Assembly (NCBI GenBank): GCA_025655595.1
Contig: JAHXIO010000010.1
Coordinates: 182,114-246,113, forward strand
Reading direction: 5' to 3'
Source: Candidatus Thiodiazotropha sp. (ex Monitilora ramsayi)
Lineage (GTDB): Bacteria > Pseudomonadota > Gammaproteobacteria > Chromatiales > Chromatiaceae
DNA length: 64,000 bases
Shown here: piece by piece, positions 1 to 9,184 of the stretch
Layout of the letters: each line of letters begins with the position of its first letter
Position numbering within the stretch: position 1 is the stretch's first letter
The notes under the pieces: model-generated
The model's input: only the letters and a program-made list of their open reading frames with translations
Told to the model about the DNA's origin: nothing
The model's database searches: none
Program-made: the position numbers and the translations under genes

Positions 1-485
1 GAATAGACTGGAGCCTGGTGCCGATTGAGATCATCGATTGCCGTCGCCCAGGCATCCGTCACTTCGCGTTCCAGCCCGGTACCCAGTAAGGCGTCGACAA
101 TCAGGTCCGGCTTACCGGGAACACTATTATACGACTCGATCTCCTGGCCCATCTCCAACCAGGCATCGGCGTTCATTCGTGCATCGCCTTTCAATTTTAC
201 CGGATTGCCCATCATGCAGACACGTACCCGTAAACCCGCTTGCTTGGCCATTCGTGCGACAACGAATCCATCACCACCATTGTTGCCGACACCGCAAACC
301 ACGACAATTTCGTTCAACTCCGACCAACGTTCCTGCATCCATTGGAAGGCACGAGAGCCTGCCCTTTCCATCAACTCCTTACCAGGAATGGCAAACTCTT
401 CGATGGCAATTCTGTCGAACTCTCTTACCTGTGCAGCCGTGTAGAGCGCGTAGGGCAGTTCATCGGTCATCGGTAAAACCCGCAT
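1..485 (-). CDS. nnr: NAD(P)H-hydrate epimerase/dehydratase, N-terminal part (Nnr/YjeF), cut by window edge
   Basis: The minus strand reads open from an ATG at 485-483 (alternative ATG at 470-468) to the window edge. The translation has the YjeF_N signatures: an early YTAAQVREFD segment, the VVCGVGNNGGDGFVVAR nucleotide-binding loop, and DALLGTGL. This domain epimerises damaged R-NAD(P)HX in the cytoplasm; the full-length bacterial protein usually adds an ADP-dependent dehydratase domain, which would lie outside the window. It is divergent from queG, its neighbour in many gammaproteobacteria (queG-nnr-tsaE-amiB), although there the two genes are convergent or co-oriented in other ways. The domain assignment is firm; whether the C-terminal half exists cannot be seen. 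Confidence 0.88.
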   Translation of the reverse strand, partial: MRVLPMTDELPYALYTAAQVREFDRIAIEEFAIPGKELMERAGSRAFQWMQERWSELNEIVVVCGVGNNGGDGFVVARMAKQAGLRVRVCMMGNPVKLKGDARMNADAWLEMGQEIESYNSVPGKPDLIVDALLGTGLEREVTDAWATAIDDLNRHQAPVY

Positions 486-496
486 CGATCTGATTC

Positions 497-514
497 CTAG
501 GGCCTGTTAACACT
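497..514. repeat. Solo terminus of the MITE-like repeat
   Basis: The 18 bases CTAGGGCCTGTTAACACT are identical to the left end of the 298-bp element at 6521. Here the match stops after 18 bases and no second inverted copy is nearby. It is probably a decayed or partly deleted copy, lying in the nnr/queG divergent intergenic region. Confidence 0.55.
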
Positions 515-602
515 GATCAAGGGTGACTAAAGATACCGCGAAGCTCATACCTGTACCACCAGACTGTGTGAGATTAGCCGTCGCCTCGGCTATAGTGCGG
601 CA

Positions 603-1685
603 ATGACAAGCTTACCGGAAGATATCGACTGGCATGCACTGACGCTCAAGATAAAGCAATGGGGCGCAGAGCTCGGACTCGACGGTATCGGTATCGCCGA
701 AACGGATATCCCACAAGCCGAGACACGCCTCAATCGTTGGCTGGATGACGGATTCCACGGTGATATGGCATACATGGCCGAGCATGGCAGCAAGAGGAGC
801 CGGCCTGATGAACTTCTGCCCGGGACGCAACGGATCATTTCTGTCCGTCTCAACTATCTACCGGAAAACCAGCAGGCTTCCGAGGAAACGCTGGAAGATC
901 CACAAATAGCCTTCATCTCCCGCTATACCCTTGGCCGGGATTACCACAAGGTATTGAGAAAACGGCTTCAGCGTCTGATCGATAGAATCCAACGTGAAGT
1001 CGACGACGGCAATTTCCGAGCTTACGTAGATTCTGCCCCGGTATTGGAGAAACCATTGGCACAGAAAGCAGGGCTTGGCTGGATCGGTAAACACACCAAT
1101 CTCATCAATAAAAAAGCCGGCTCCTGGTTTTTCCTGGGTGAGATCTACACCAATCTGCCTTTAGTTGCCGATGATCCAGCAGTGGATCACTGCGGTACCT
1201 GCCAGGCCTGTATCGAGATATGCCCCACACGGGCAATCATCGCCCCATATCAACTCGATGCGAGGCGCTGCATCTCCTATCTGACCATCGAGCTCAAAGG
1301 CTCGATTCCCGAGGCCTTCCGCACATCACTGGGCAATCGTATCCTCGGCTGTGATGACTGCCAGCAGGTCTGCCCTTGGAACCGGTTTGCTCAACTGACT
1401 GGCGAAGATGACTTCCTCGCCAGGCATGACCTCGACAACTCAACGCTCATTGCGCTATTTCGTTGGAGTGAGGCGGAATTCCTGGATCGCACGGCTGGCT
1501 CGGCAATTCGCCGTTTGGGTCATGAGCGATGGTTGCGAAATATTGCTGTTGCATTGGGTAATGCACCTTATTCCAACGAAATAAAAGAGGCCCTCGAGCG
1601 TCAACAAAACAACCCGTCCGCGCTGGTGCGGGAGCATGTGGGTTGGGCACTGGCACAGTTGAAGTCCCGGCATTCGGAACAATGA
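603..1685 (+). CDS. queG: Epoxyqueuosine reductase QueG
   Basis: Cobalamin- and iron-sulfur-dependent enzyme of the last step of queuosine tRNA modification (epoxyqueuosine to queuosine), cytoplasmic. 360 residues is the usual family length. Two [4Fe-4S] motifs are visible: CGTCQACIEICPTRAI near residues 198-213 and GCDDCQQVCPW near 250-260. A C-terminal helical, HEAT-like segment (RRLGHERWLRNIAVALGN) follows, as in the known QueG structures. It is divergent from nnr, its common genomic partner. The stop TGA directly abuts the convergent stop of the VanZ-like gene, forming TGATCA. Confidence 0.96.
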   Translation: MTSLPEDIDWHALTLKIKQWGAELGLDGIGIAETDIPQAETRLNRWLDDGFHGDMAYMAEHGSKRSRPDELLPGTQRIISVRLNYLPENQQASEETLEDPQIAFISRYTLGRDYHKVLRKRLQRLIDRIQREVDDGNFRAYVDSAPVLEKPLAQKAGLGWIGKHTNLINKKAGSWFFLGEIYTNLPLVADDPAVDHCGTCQACIEICPTRAIIAPYQLDARRCISYLTIELKGSIPEAFRTSLGNRILGCDDCQQVCPWNRFAQLTGEDDFLARHDLDNSTLIALFRWSEAEFLDRTAGSAIRRLGHERWLRNIAVALGNAPYSNEIKEALERQQNNPSALVREHVGWALAQLKSRHSEQ

Positions 1686-2813
1686 TCAGGCGGAAATTCG
1701 GCCTCGATATAACCACCTCAGCGCAACAACCGAAAGCCAACCCAGCGCGATGCCAAGCGTGTCCACCACCAAATCACTCAATCTTGGCGTTCTGTCCGGC
1801 ACGAAAAACTGCAGAAGCTCGGTGGACAGCGCCAATAGTAGAAGTCCCAAAAAAACACGGAGAGCATCCCCCCCTTTTCCACTGAAGAGAATTGTCCCCA
1901 GTAACATGAACCCAAGCAGATGCGAGACTTTTGACAGATCCCAAACCTCTGGCCAAAGACGCCAGGCACTGCCATCGCGCAGCAGACCCACCGGCGCCGA
2001 CTCAAACCCGGCGAAAGACAAAAAGGTGAGAAACTGCCTCTCTATCAGCAAACGTATCTCATTGGGCATCACTATTCCGGCTATCACCAGTGGCAATACA
2101 AGCAATAGATAGCGTCCCTGGGTACGCTCCCGATAATAGCGAAAGGCTCTCTGTCCCATCCAGAGCCCAAGCACAACCCAGCCGATCAACAACAGCCCCC
2201 TGCCCCACTCAAAGGCTTTAACTTTCACGCCTCTCTGTAGTGAAAGATGCCGTACCTGAAAGAGACCTGGCGACGAATAGAGAGAGATTTCGACACAACG
2301 GATGTCAGCCGTTTCGGGTCGGTTAAACGGTTTCCGGGCAAAACGCCAATCCCGATCGCCATCCATACTGAGTAGACGCGTTTTCGTCCGATAGATACCT
2401 TCGCCCCGGGTGTCGTATCCCACCAGGTCGATTCGGGCTTCATGCCAGGACGCATCCCCTCTTATTACGGAGCGGCTCATCGACTCGGCTGAGAGGATCA
2501 GCCTATCGGGAAAATCCTGGGCAGGACGGCACTGCGAGAGCGTGGTGGAAAGCACCTCAGCACCGTGGTCGATGCTCAGCACACCCTCCTCTATACGAAC
2601 GGAAGCGGCTGCACCATCGAGCTCCCAAGCCATAAGCCCCTGGGAAAAATCCCGGTTATCCAGCAATTCGGTACCATCGGTCCGGAAGGGATCAACCAGG
2701 GAAAAAAAGATCAGATTGACCGTGCAGAACCCGAGCACGAACCAGTGATACCATAATCGATGCTGACGGAGCCTGTCCGTAGCTGTCAGTCGCCCCATCC
2801 GAATCCGCCTCAA
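1686..2813 (-). CDS. VanZ-like membrane protein with extracytoplasmic N-terminal domain
   Basis: 375-residue membrane protein. A first transmembrane helix near residues 20-42 ([17 protein letters not shown]) precedes a soluble region of about 150 residues rich in beta-like segments. Four further hydrophobic segments form a VanZ-type C-terminus ([16 protein letters not shown], then [22 protein letters not shown]). The family motif E-x2-Q-x-F-x-P-x-R-x-x-x-x-D is intact. Function is unknown for most VanZ proteins; links to surface glycans or glycopeptide tolerance are family-level statements only. Its start overlaps the stop of orn by 4 bp (ATGA), so the two are co-transcribed. Confidence 0.8.
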   Translation of the reverse strand: MRRIRMGRLTATDRLRQHRLWYHWFVLGFCTVNLIFFSLVDPFRTDGTELLDNRDFSQGLMAWELDGAAASVRIEEGVLSIDHGAEVLSTTLSQCRPAQDFPDRLILSAESMSRSVIRGDASWHEARIDLVGYDTRGEGIYRTKTRLLSMDGDRDWRFARKPFNRPETADIRCVEISLYSSPGLFQVRHLSLQRGVKVKAFEWGRGLLLIGWVVLGLWMGQRAFRYYRERTQGRYLLLVLPLVIAGIVMPNEIRLLIERQFLTFLSFAGFESAPVGLLRDGSAWRLWPEVWDLSKVSHLLGFMLLGTILFSGKGGDALRVFLGLLLLALSTELLQFFVPDRTPRLSDLVVDTLGIALGWLSVVALRWLYRGRISA

Positions 2814-3358
2814 GGAAGACGGAGAAAGTGGTCCCGATAGTATCTCAGCTCTGCAATGGAGTCGCGGATATCATCCATGGCCAAGTGCTTGCCCGCCTTG
2901 CTGAAACCCTCGCCCAAGGAGGGCGACCAGCGGCTCACCAGCTCTTTCAGCGTACTGACGTCCAGATTTCGATAGTGAAAATAGGCCTCGAGCTGCGGCA
3001 TGGTTCTAGCCAGAAAACGCCTATCCTGGCAGATGCTGTTGCCGCACATGGGCGAGGCCCCTTCCGGTACATATTCGCGCAGAAACGCCAGGGTCTCCGT
3101 CTCGGCCTTTGTCTCGTTATAATCACTGGCCCTGACTCTCTCGATCAGACCCGATTCACCATGTTGCCGCTGATTCCACTCATCCATCCCGTCGAGCATC
3201 TGTTGAGACTGATGCACTGCAATCACCGGACCTTCAGCCAGGATATTCAAATTGACATCGGTAACGATGGTTGCAATCTCAATGATCTCATCACGCTGCG
3301 TATCCAACCCGGTCATTTCAAGGTCGATCCAGATCAAGTTGGAAGCATCAACTGGCAT
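2810..3358 (-). CDS. orn: Oligoribonuclease Orn
   Basis: 3'-5' exoribonuclease of the DEDDh family that degrades 2-5 nt RNAs and pGpG. Visible motifs: [10 protein letters not shown] (ExoI, Asp/Glu), the ExoII region with Asp in ICQDRRFL, and [11 protein letters not shown] (ExoIII, His and Asp). I chose the Met at 3358 ([17 protein letters not shown]), about 182 residues, which matches the family; an upstream in-frame Met at 3376 adds six residues. As in many gammaproteobacteria, orn lies divergently next to the rsgA neighbourhood, here separated from rsgA by the M48 protease and cytochrome c genes. Confidence 0.95.
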   Translation of the reverse strand: MPVDASNLIWIDLEMTGLDTQRDEIIEIATIVTDVNLNILAEGPVIAVHQSQQMLDGMDEWNQRQHGESGLIERVRASDYNETKAETETLAFLREYVPEGASPMCGNSICQDRRFLARTMPQLEAYFHYRNLDVSTLKELVSRWSPSLGEGFSKAGKHLAMDDIRDSIAELRYYRDHFLRLP

Positions 3359-3475
3359 TTTCAATATCCTTAGCAAGTGTAGTGTTGGCTCAGCGGACAG
3401 ATTCTAGCAGGAAGGAGAAGCAGACTGTATTCTTGTTGTCTAACCCTTAACCGATATTGGAAACTGACTGAAGAT

Positions 3476-4738
3476 ATGCCGCTGTTCACGCAAATTTTTC
3501 TGGCCGCCCTTGCCATCGGCTCCCTATTGCAGCTCTGGCTGCTCAATCGTCATCTCGCTTTCGTTACAGGTCACCGACAGAACGTGCCGACAGCCTTCGA
3601 AGGAAAAGTGGATCTTGAAGCCCACCAGAAGGCAGCTGATTACACTCAGGCCAAGGGCCGCCTTGCACGCATTGATATCATTATTGGCGCACTCTTACTT
3701 TTGATCTGGACCCTGGGTGGCGGGCTTGGCTATCTCGACGGCTATTGGAGGGGATTTGCCTGGGATACACTGACTACGGGTATATTCCTCTTCATCTCGT
3801 TTTTTTTCATCAATAGCCTGCTGGGACTGCCCATGAGTATTGTGCAGACCTTTCATATCGAATCCGCTTTCGGCTTCAATCGCACCACCCCACTCCAGTT
3901 CATCAAAGACAGGCTGTTGGGCGGCATACTGGGTCTTGTTCTCGGTGTCCCATTGCTGTGGGTAATCCTCTGGTTGATGGCTCGGGCCGGAGATGCCTGG
4001 TGGCTTGCTGCCTGGGTAGTCTGGATGATCTTCACACTCACTGTCACCTGGGCCTATCCACGTCTCATCGCCCCTCTCTTCAATCGTTTTACCCCCCTGG
4101 ACGATGGCGAGATGCGTCAACGTATACAAGCGCTGCTGGAACGTTGCGGCTTTAAGAGTGACGGCATATTCGTGATGGACGGTTCCAAACGGTCCAGCCA
4201 TGGCAACGCCTACTTCACCGGCTTCGGAAAAAACAAACGCATCGTATTTTTCGACACCCTGATCAAGACACTCTCTGTGAATGAGATGGAGGCGGTTCTG
4301 GCACATGAGCTGGGACATTTCAGTCATAGACATATACTCAAACAGATGGCGCTCATGTCTGTGCTCTCACTGGCGGGACTCGCACTGCTGGGTTGGCTCT
4401 CTGAACAGGCATGGTTCTATAGCAGCCTGGGTATCTCTCAACCATCTGATGCCATGGCCCTGTTGCTGTTTATGCTGATTCTGCCCGTGTTTACTTTTTT
4501 CATCTCCCCATTGGGCAGCTTCCTCTCCCGCCGATTTGAGTTTCAGGCCGATGATTATGCAGTGACGCATACTGGCGGGGAGTTTCTCACCCAGGCACTG
4601 GTCAAACTCTATCGAGACAATGCAAGCACATTGACGCCGGATCCCCTCTACTCGCTGTTTCACGACAGTCATCCGCCAGCTTCTGTTCGTATTGCCCATA
4701 TCAACCAACAAGCAGCGGCTAAAGGAGCAACTGTATGA
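3476..4738 (+). CDS. M48 family membrane metalloprotease (Ste24/CAAX-protease-like)
   Basis: 420-residue polytopic zinc protease. The catalytic motif HELGH lies near residues 277-281 ([14 protein letters not shown]), and the third ligand glutamate is in [10 protein letters not shown] near residue 355-360. An N-terminal membrane domain of several helices precedes it, including a CAAX-peptidase N-terminal type segment ([14 protein letters not shown]). Bacterial homologues are thought to act in membrane protein quality control. The gene overlaps the next one (cytochrome c) by 4 bp, so the two are translationally coupled. The substrate cannot be inferred from the sequence. Confidence 0.9.
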   Translation: MPLFTQIFLAALAIGSLLQLWLLNRHLAFVTGHRQNVPTAFEGKVDLEAHQKAADYTQAKGRLARIDIIIGALLLLIWTLGGGLGYLDGYWRGFAWDTLTTGIFLFISFFFINSLLGLPMSIVQTFHIESAFGFNRTTPLQFIKDRLLGGILGLVLGVPLLWVILWLMARAGDAWWLAAWVVWMIFTLTVTWAYPRLIAPLFNRFTPLDDGEMRQRIQALLERCGFKSDGIFVMDGSKRSSHGNAYFTGFGKNKRIVFFDTLIKTLSVNEMEAVLAHELGHFSHRHILKQMALMSVLSLAGLALLGWLSEQAWFYSSLGISQPSDAMALLLFMLILPVFTFFISPLGSFLSRRFEFQADDYAVTHTGGEFLTQALVKLYRDNASTLTPDPLYSLFHDSHPPASVRIAHINQQAAAKGATV

Positions 4739-5013
4739 AAATGACGATTCTCACTGCCAGCCTCATCTCACTGTTCGCCGGCGCCAACACTATGGCGGCC
4801 GATGTACAGCGAGGACATGAACTGGTCTCCACCCACTGTGTGAATTGCCATGGCAGCGAGGTCTACACCAGGCCCGACCGGCGGGTAACCTCCCTGCCCG
4901 GCCTCTACAAGCAAGTCAGGTTCTGTGAGCAAAACCTTGGACTCACCTGGTTTGACGAAGATATCGATAATACGGCAACCTATCTCAATCAGGAGTATTA
5001 CAAATTCGAATAA
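4735..5013 (+). CDS. Small periplasmic c-type cytochrome
   Basis: 92-residue precursor. A signal peptide (residues 1-21, ending ANTMAA) is followed by a single heme-binding CVNCH near residues 35-39. No obvious Met-rich C-terminal ligand is present beyond short loops, so the sixth ligand is uncertain. Mature mass would be about 8 kDa. It is the second gene of the M48-cytochrome-rsgA-carS run. It likely serves as a monoheme electron carrier in the periplasm; the partner is unknown. Confidence 0.85.
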   Translation: MKMTILTASLISLFAGANTMAADVQRGHELVSTHCVNCHGSEVYTRPDRRVTSLPGLYKQVRFCEQNLGLTWFDEDIDNTATYLNQEYYKFE

Positions 5014-5031
5014 AACCCCTCAGGGCGCTTT

Positions 5032-6042
5032 ATGGCTAGACGCCGTCTCACCAAACAACAGAAGAACAGAATCCAGGCCATCCAGCAGAAAAGGCGCAAA
5101 AGACTGGACACACGGGCAGAATCCGCACTGGCCGAGGCTGAAGATGGCGAGTCTATCGAAGGGCAGGTCATTATCCGCCACGGCGCAACACTCGTTGTGG
5201 AGGATGGCGCCGGCGAACTCATACAGTGCCAAACCCGGCAGAATATTGGAGATCCGGTCTGCGGGGACCGAGTGATTCTGGAAATGACCGGCAGCGCCTC
5301 CGGTGTCGTGACAGCTTTGCTGCCCCGCGAAAGCGTACTGAGCCGGCCCGACTTCAGCGGCCGTGAAAAACCCCTCGCCGCCAATCTGACACAACTTGTT
5401 ATCGTTCTGGCGCCGAGACCCGAACCCAGCGGCTATCTTCTCGATCAATACCTGGTAACGGCAGAGACCATCCAGGTCAAGCCGATCATTGCTATCAATA
5501 AAACCGATCTGCTGGAGGGGGGCGCTGCGGAAGAGTTCTACTCCAGTCTCGCTCACTATGATGGTATCGGCTATCCGATAGTGCGTATCAGTGCCAAATT
5601 GGATCATGGACTGGATGCACTGATCGACAAACTCCAAGGGGAGACAAGCATTCTGGTGGGACAATCTGGCGTCGGAAAATCCTCCCTGATCAACTCTCTG
5701 CTGCCCAACCATGATGTAGAGACCGGCAGACTCTCCCAGGCGACAGGGCTCGGCTGCCACACCACCTCAGCCGCAACCCTCTATCACCTCGCCCAAGGGG
5801 GAGAGCTGATAGACTCCCCCGGCGTCCGCAGCTTCCGCCTGAGCGATCTCAGCCGAGAAGAGATTGAGCACGGCTTTCCGGAGTTTCGCCCCTTTCTAGG
5901 AGAGTGTCGCTTTCATAACTGCACCCACGAACACGAACCCGACTGCGCCATTCTCACTGCAATGAACGAAGGCAAAATCTCTTTGCTGCGTCTGGAAAAC
6001 TTCCAGCGTCTCTGTCATAAAACGATCAGGAAGTCAGGATGA
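5032..6042 (+). CDS. rsgA: Small ribosomal subunit biogenesis GTPase RsgA
   Basis: Circularly permuted GTPase that checks late 30S maturation. The order of motifs shows the permutation: NKTDL (G4) near residue 156, then P-loop GQSGVGKSS near 210, then DSPGVRSF (G3) near 261. The C-terminal zinc knuckle with Cys/His residues (CRFHNCTHEHEPDC) lies near 292-305. A basic N-terminal extension (MARRRLTKQQKNRIQ) is typical of gammaproteobacterial RsgA. Length 336 residues is normal. It overlaps the downstream CarS-like gene by 4 bp. Confidence 0.96.
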   Translation: MARRRLTKQQKNRIQAIQQKRRKRLDTRAESALAEAEDGESIEGQVIIRHGATLVVEDGAGELIQCQTRQNIGDPVCGDRVILEMTGSASGVVTALLPRESVLSRPDFSGREKPLAANLTQLVIVLAPRPEPSGYLLDQYLVTAETIQVKPIIAINKTDLLEGGAAEEFYSSLAHYDGIGYPIVRISAKLDHGLDALIDKLQGETSILVGQSGVGKSSLINSLLPNHDVETGRLSQATGLGCHTTSAATLYHLAQGGELIDSPGVRSFRLSDLSREEIEHGFPEFRPFLGECRFHNCTHEHEPDCAILTAMNEGKISLLRLENFQRLCHKTIRKSG

Positions 6043-6524
6043 CCGGGATCGAGCTGAAACTGCTGATACTCCTGGTAGCGGCCAATGGCGCACCCATTCT
6101 TGCTCGCCATCTCTTAGGTGAATGCTGTACCTGGCCGCTGGACGGCGGTCGGAAAACCTCTTCCGGACAACCCATCCTGGGCTCTTCAAAAACCTGGCGC
6201 GGTATTGTGGCGGCACTACTGCTGACGCCTGCGGTTGCGTATCTGCTGGGTTTCGAGTGGCATTGGGGAATGATCATCGGCGGACTGGCCATGCTGGGCG
6301 ACATTATCGCCAGTTTCGTCAAACGACGGCTTGGCTACCCGCCCAGCAGCCAGGCCATCGGCCTCGATCAGATCCCGGAGTCATTGGTACCACTGCTGGC
6401 TATTGCTCCGTTTTATCCACTGAAGTGGTGGTCCGTACTGATCGTGGTCATCGCATTTGCCGTGGTCGTCCCCCTGCTTTCACGCCTGTTCTTTCTGATG
6501 GGTATTCGGCGACGGCCCTACTAG
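6039..6524 (+). CDS. CDP-archaeol synthase-like (CarS/DUF46) membrane protein
   Basis: 161 residues, about four or five transmembrane helices. It carries the CarS family hallmarks: PLDGGRK near 32-38, a GSSKTWRG motif near 48-55, LGDIIASFVKRRLG near 87-100 and a LDQIPES motif near 109-115, the set that binds CTP/Mg and lipid phosphate in CDP-alcohol synthases. In archaea the enzyme makes CDP-archaeol; bacterial homologues of this short form have no settled substrate. The ATGA overlap with rsgA couples it to that gene. Its TAG stop lies inside the left terminus of the repeat element at 6521. Confidence 0.8.
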   Translation: MTGIELKLLILLVAANGAPILARHLLGECCTWPLDGGRKTSSGQPILGSSKTWRGIVAALLLTPAVAYLLGFEWHWGMIIGGLAMLGDIIASFVKRRLGYPPSSQAIGLDQIPESLVPLLAIAPFYPLKWWSVLIVVIAFAVVVPLLSRLFFLMGIRRRPY

Positions 6525-6818
6525 GGCCTGTTAACACTCATCCAATCGGCTCTGCTGGAGCTGTTTTTTTGCCCAGCAAGGCAGAATGAGCGAGGTTTAG
6601 CCGTGCTAAATGAGCGAATGATAACGCCGCTGGGTAGAAAAACAGCCCCAGCCCTTCGGGTTGCGCCCCGAAGGAAGTGCCCTTGGGGTGTGCCTGAAAA
6701 AGCGCCACTCGGTGTTGCTCGTCGCTCATTTGGAATCACCAAACCTCTCTCCTCTTGCCTTGATTGGCGTGTTTTCAGGCGCAACAGAGCCGATTGGATG
6801 AGTGTTAACAGGACCTAG
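6521..6818. mobile_element. MITE-like element with 34-bp terminal inverted repeats
   Basis: Bases 6521-6554 and the reverse complement of 6785-6818 agree at 33 of 34 positions (GGGCCTGTTAACACTCAT... against GGTCCTGTTAACACTCAT...). Both ends carry CTAG, which may be a duplicated 4-bp target. The interior has further nested inverted repeats (GCTGTTTTTTTGCCCAGC against GCTGGGTAGAAAAACAGC; GTGCCTGAAAAAGCGCC against GGCGTGTTTTCAGGCGC) and no convincing gene. The flanking genes on both sides end with a TAG taken from the element's CTAG termini. CTAG targets fit IS5-like elements; the parent is not in the window. Confidence 0.7.
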
Positions 6819-7759
6819 GGCTGAGCCGGCTTCAAGGTATGCAAGACAATCTCTGGGGGACAATTGATCCTGACCTCTACAATTGAAGTTCCCGCCCCCG
6901 CAGAGGTATATCCCTGCATCTCGCCGTGATTCCAGGTTCCGGAACCGAGACGACGCGGACAACGGGCATCGAGCGTTAGAGGAAATCCGCCGGGCAGACA
7001 GATCTGACCACCATGAGTATGGCCGCAGAAGAAGAGATCGAATCCGGCATGAGCCGCCTGTCTGAATATCTCCGGTGTGTGGGAGAGGAGAATCGAGACC
7101 GATTCCGGTGGAATCTCTTGCGCGGCCTTTTCGATGTTGTCTACCCGATAGTAGTGGGCGTCATCAATACCCGCCAGGTGAATATGCTGTCCATCCCGTT
7201 GCACTGCAACCGATTCATTCAGTAGCATCTGGATCCCCATGGCCTCCAACTCCGGCACCATACGGATCGTATCGTGATTACCGAGGACACCGTACATGGA
7301 TCCTCTCAGACTGCTGCAGAGTGCTCGCATACCGGCCATAGACTGTTCAAATTCACCGAAGGTCCACGCCCTGTAATCTCCGGTCAGTATTACGGCGTCA
7401 TAGGACATACCCTCCACCCTGTCGATCAGCGCCTCTATTGCCGGCGGATACATATCCGCGTGAAGGTCACTGAGATGCAGCAGGGTGAAACCATCAAAGG
7501 CCTGCGGCAGATGCGGCAGTCGAACGGTATTACGTGTGACTTTGAATTTAAGCGTGTTGCTCCGCCCCCGCCAATAGAACCCCGTGGCTTTGAGGACGTT
7601 GCGCATGAGGGCGTGCGTGGAGTACCAGTTCTCAGGATGGAAAAAATTGAGCCCGCGACCGAAGACCTTCGGCATCGACTCATCCTCGATGCCAATGCGA
7701 AGGCGGGCGTGCACCCGACCTAAACGCCTCTCCAGATGCATAAAAATATCCGAGTCCAT
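6815..7759 (-). CDS. Calcineurin-like metallophosphoesterase
   Basis: 314 residues. The metallophosphoesterase metal-site motifs are complete: LHLSDLHAD (D-x-H), ILTGDYRAW (G-D), GVLGNHDTIR (G-N-H-D), LLSHTPE (H) and FFCGHTHGGQICLPGG (G-H-x-H). The family includes YkuE/YaeI-type phosphoesterases acting on lipids or nucleotides, but there is no signal peptide or Tat motif here. The N-terminal 100 residues have no recognised domain. It stands alone between the MITE-like element and the two-component system. The stop codon TAG is contributed by the repeat. Confidence 0.88.
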   Translation of the reverse strand: MDSDIFMHLERRLGRVHARLRIGIEDESMPKVFGRGLNFFHPENWYSTHALMRNVLKATGFYWRGRSNTLKFKVTRNTVRLPHLPQAFDGFTLLHLSDLHADMYPPAIEALIDRVEGMSYDAVILTGDYRAWTFGEFEQSMAGMRALCSSLRGSMYGVLGNHDTIRMVPELEAMGIQMLLNESVAVQRDGQHIHLAGIDDAHYYRVDNIEKAAQEIPPESVSILLSHTPEIFRQAAHAGFDLFFCGHTHGGQICLPGGFPLTLDARCPRRLGSGTWNHGEMQGYTSAGAGTSIVEVRINCPPEIVLHTLKPAQP

Positions 7760-7800
7760 CTATTGAGTATAAGCCTAATATGATGAAACGGTGGGTTCGA

Positions 7801-9183
7801 TTAATACTTAAAAGGTAATGAAAGGGTCATCTCAGTACCACCCAGTCTATCTGAGCGGCCGATCGACAGGTTACCTTTATAGGCGTTGACAATATCCATA
7901 ACAACGGCCAATCCTATTCCCTGCCCTGGTGTCCTCTGATCCGCTCGATGACCTCTTTGCAGCACATCGGACACCTGATCGTTTGAGATTCCCGGGCCGT
8001 CATCCTCGATTTTCAGTATCAGATCGCTTTCAGCCATGCCGCTGATCCTGATCTTGCCCCTGCCATATTTGCAGGCATTCTCCATCAGGTTGCCCAGCAT
8101 CTCCATCAAATCTGCCTCATCCCCCTGATAGCTCAAACTCTCCGGCAGCTCAAATCGCCAAGCGATATTCTTGTCTGCATAGACCTTCTGCAGGGTATTG
8201 GCAATCCGCTGTACGATCGGCTTCACCGGCAATGCACTGCTCAAGGAGGTTCGCCCGGAGGCGGCCGCCCTCTGCAGTTGATGCCCCACAATCTGGTTCA
8301 TTCTCACCACCTGCTCACTGAGCAGGCGCTGTTCCTGATCCTCGATGGGTTCGGACTGATCGGCCAGGCCCTGCAGGATGGCCAATGGAGTTTTCAGGCT
8401 ATGGGCCAGATCCCCCAGACTGTCGCGATAACGTTGTTGGCGAGCGCTTGCATGATGGATGAGTGAATTGATATTGGAAGTCAGCGGCGTCAACTCTTTC
8501 GGATAGTCGCCGTGCAGCTGGCTCGTATGGCCCGATTCGATATCGGTTACGGCATCCGCCACATCCCGCAAGGGAGCGAGCCCCCAACGCAATACCAACC
8601 CCTGGACCAGCAGCAACAGCAGGGCTGCTCCTCCAAGCCAGAAAAAGAGACGGTTGCGGAAGGTAGAGACCTGGTCAAACAGCGGTTTCAGATCCTCGGC
8701 AACTGCCAGTGTGTAGATCAGTTCACGACCCTGGAAATCCTCCCAAACGACGCCGAAACTCAGGCTCATGACGGCCTCATCACCGGGCAGCATAGCCTTT
8801 TCGATCCTGGATTCACCGGGTACGACCGTGCGGGAAAAGCTCAGATTGCGACCAAGTGCGGAACCCGAGCGCCAGCGGTAACCGCTCTCACTTCCCGATA
8901 CCAGTGCATAGAGCCCGGAGTCGGGGCGATTGAATCGGGGATCCGTCAACGCATCCGGCATCGTCAACCTGCCTTCCGCGTCCTCTTCCGCCGCCGCCAA
9001 CAGCGCGTAGACACTGCTGAACAGTCTCGCTTCCAGCGCCTCTTCGGTGGCGGAACGAAACGCATTGTCGAGTGCAAGACCCGTGAAACCGAAAAAGGCC
9101 GTCAGCACCAGACTGGCGGCCAATAACAGGCGTTGATGAATCGAGAGTCGGCGGATCAAACCCATGGCCCTCGTGTCCGCCAC
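7801..9183 (-). CDS. PhoQ-like sensor histidine kinase
   Basis: 460 residues. Transmembrane helices near 17-40 and 175-196 bracket a periplasmic sensor region of about 130 residues with a PhoQ-like layout. A HAMP-like linker, HisKA box (SLGDLAHSLKTPLAIL, His near 265) and HATPase motifs (N-box LMENACKYG, G1 EDDGPGIS, G2 GQGIGLAVV) follow. The H-S-L-K-T-P H-box is the type seen in PhoQ. It is transcribed 1 bp after the response regulator, so they form one unit. The signal may be divalent cations or envelope stress by analogy; the sensor sequence does not prove it. Confidence 0.9.
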   Translation of the reverse strand: MADTRAMGLIRRLSIHQRLLLAASLVLTAFFGFTGLALDNAFRSATEEALEARLFSSVYALLAAAEEDAEGRLTMPDALTDPRFNRPDSGLYALVSGSESGYRWRSGSALGRNLSFSRTVVPGESRIEKAMLPGDEAVMSLSFGVVWEDFQGRELIYTLAVAEDLKPLFDQVSTFRNRLFFWLGGAALLLLLVQGLVLRWGLAPLRDVADAVTDIESGHTSQLHGDYPKELTPLTSNINSLIHHASARQQRYRDSLGDLAHSLKTPLAILQGLADQSEPIEDQEQRLLSEQVVRMNQIVGHQLQRAAASGRTSLSSALPVKPIVQRIANTLQKVYADKNIAWRFELPESLSYQGDEADLMEMLGNLMENACKYGRGKIRISGMAESDLILKIEDDGPGISNDQVSDVLQRGHRADQRTPGQGIGLAVVMDIVNAYKGNLSIGRSDRLGGTEMTLSLPFKY

Positions 9184-9184
9184 A

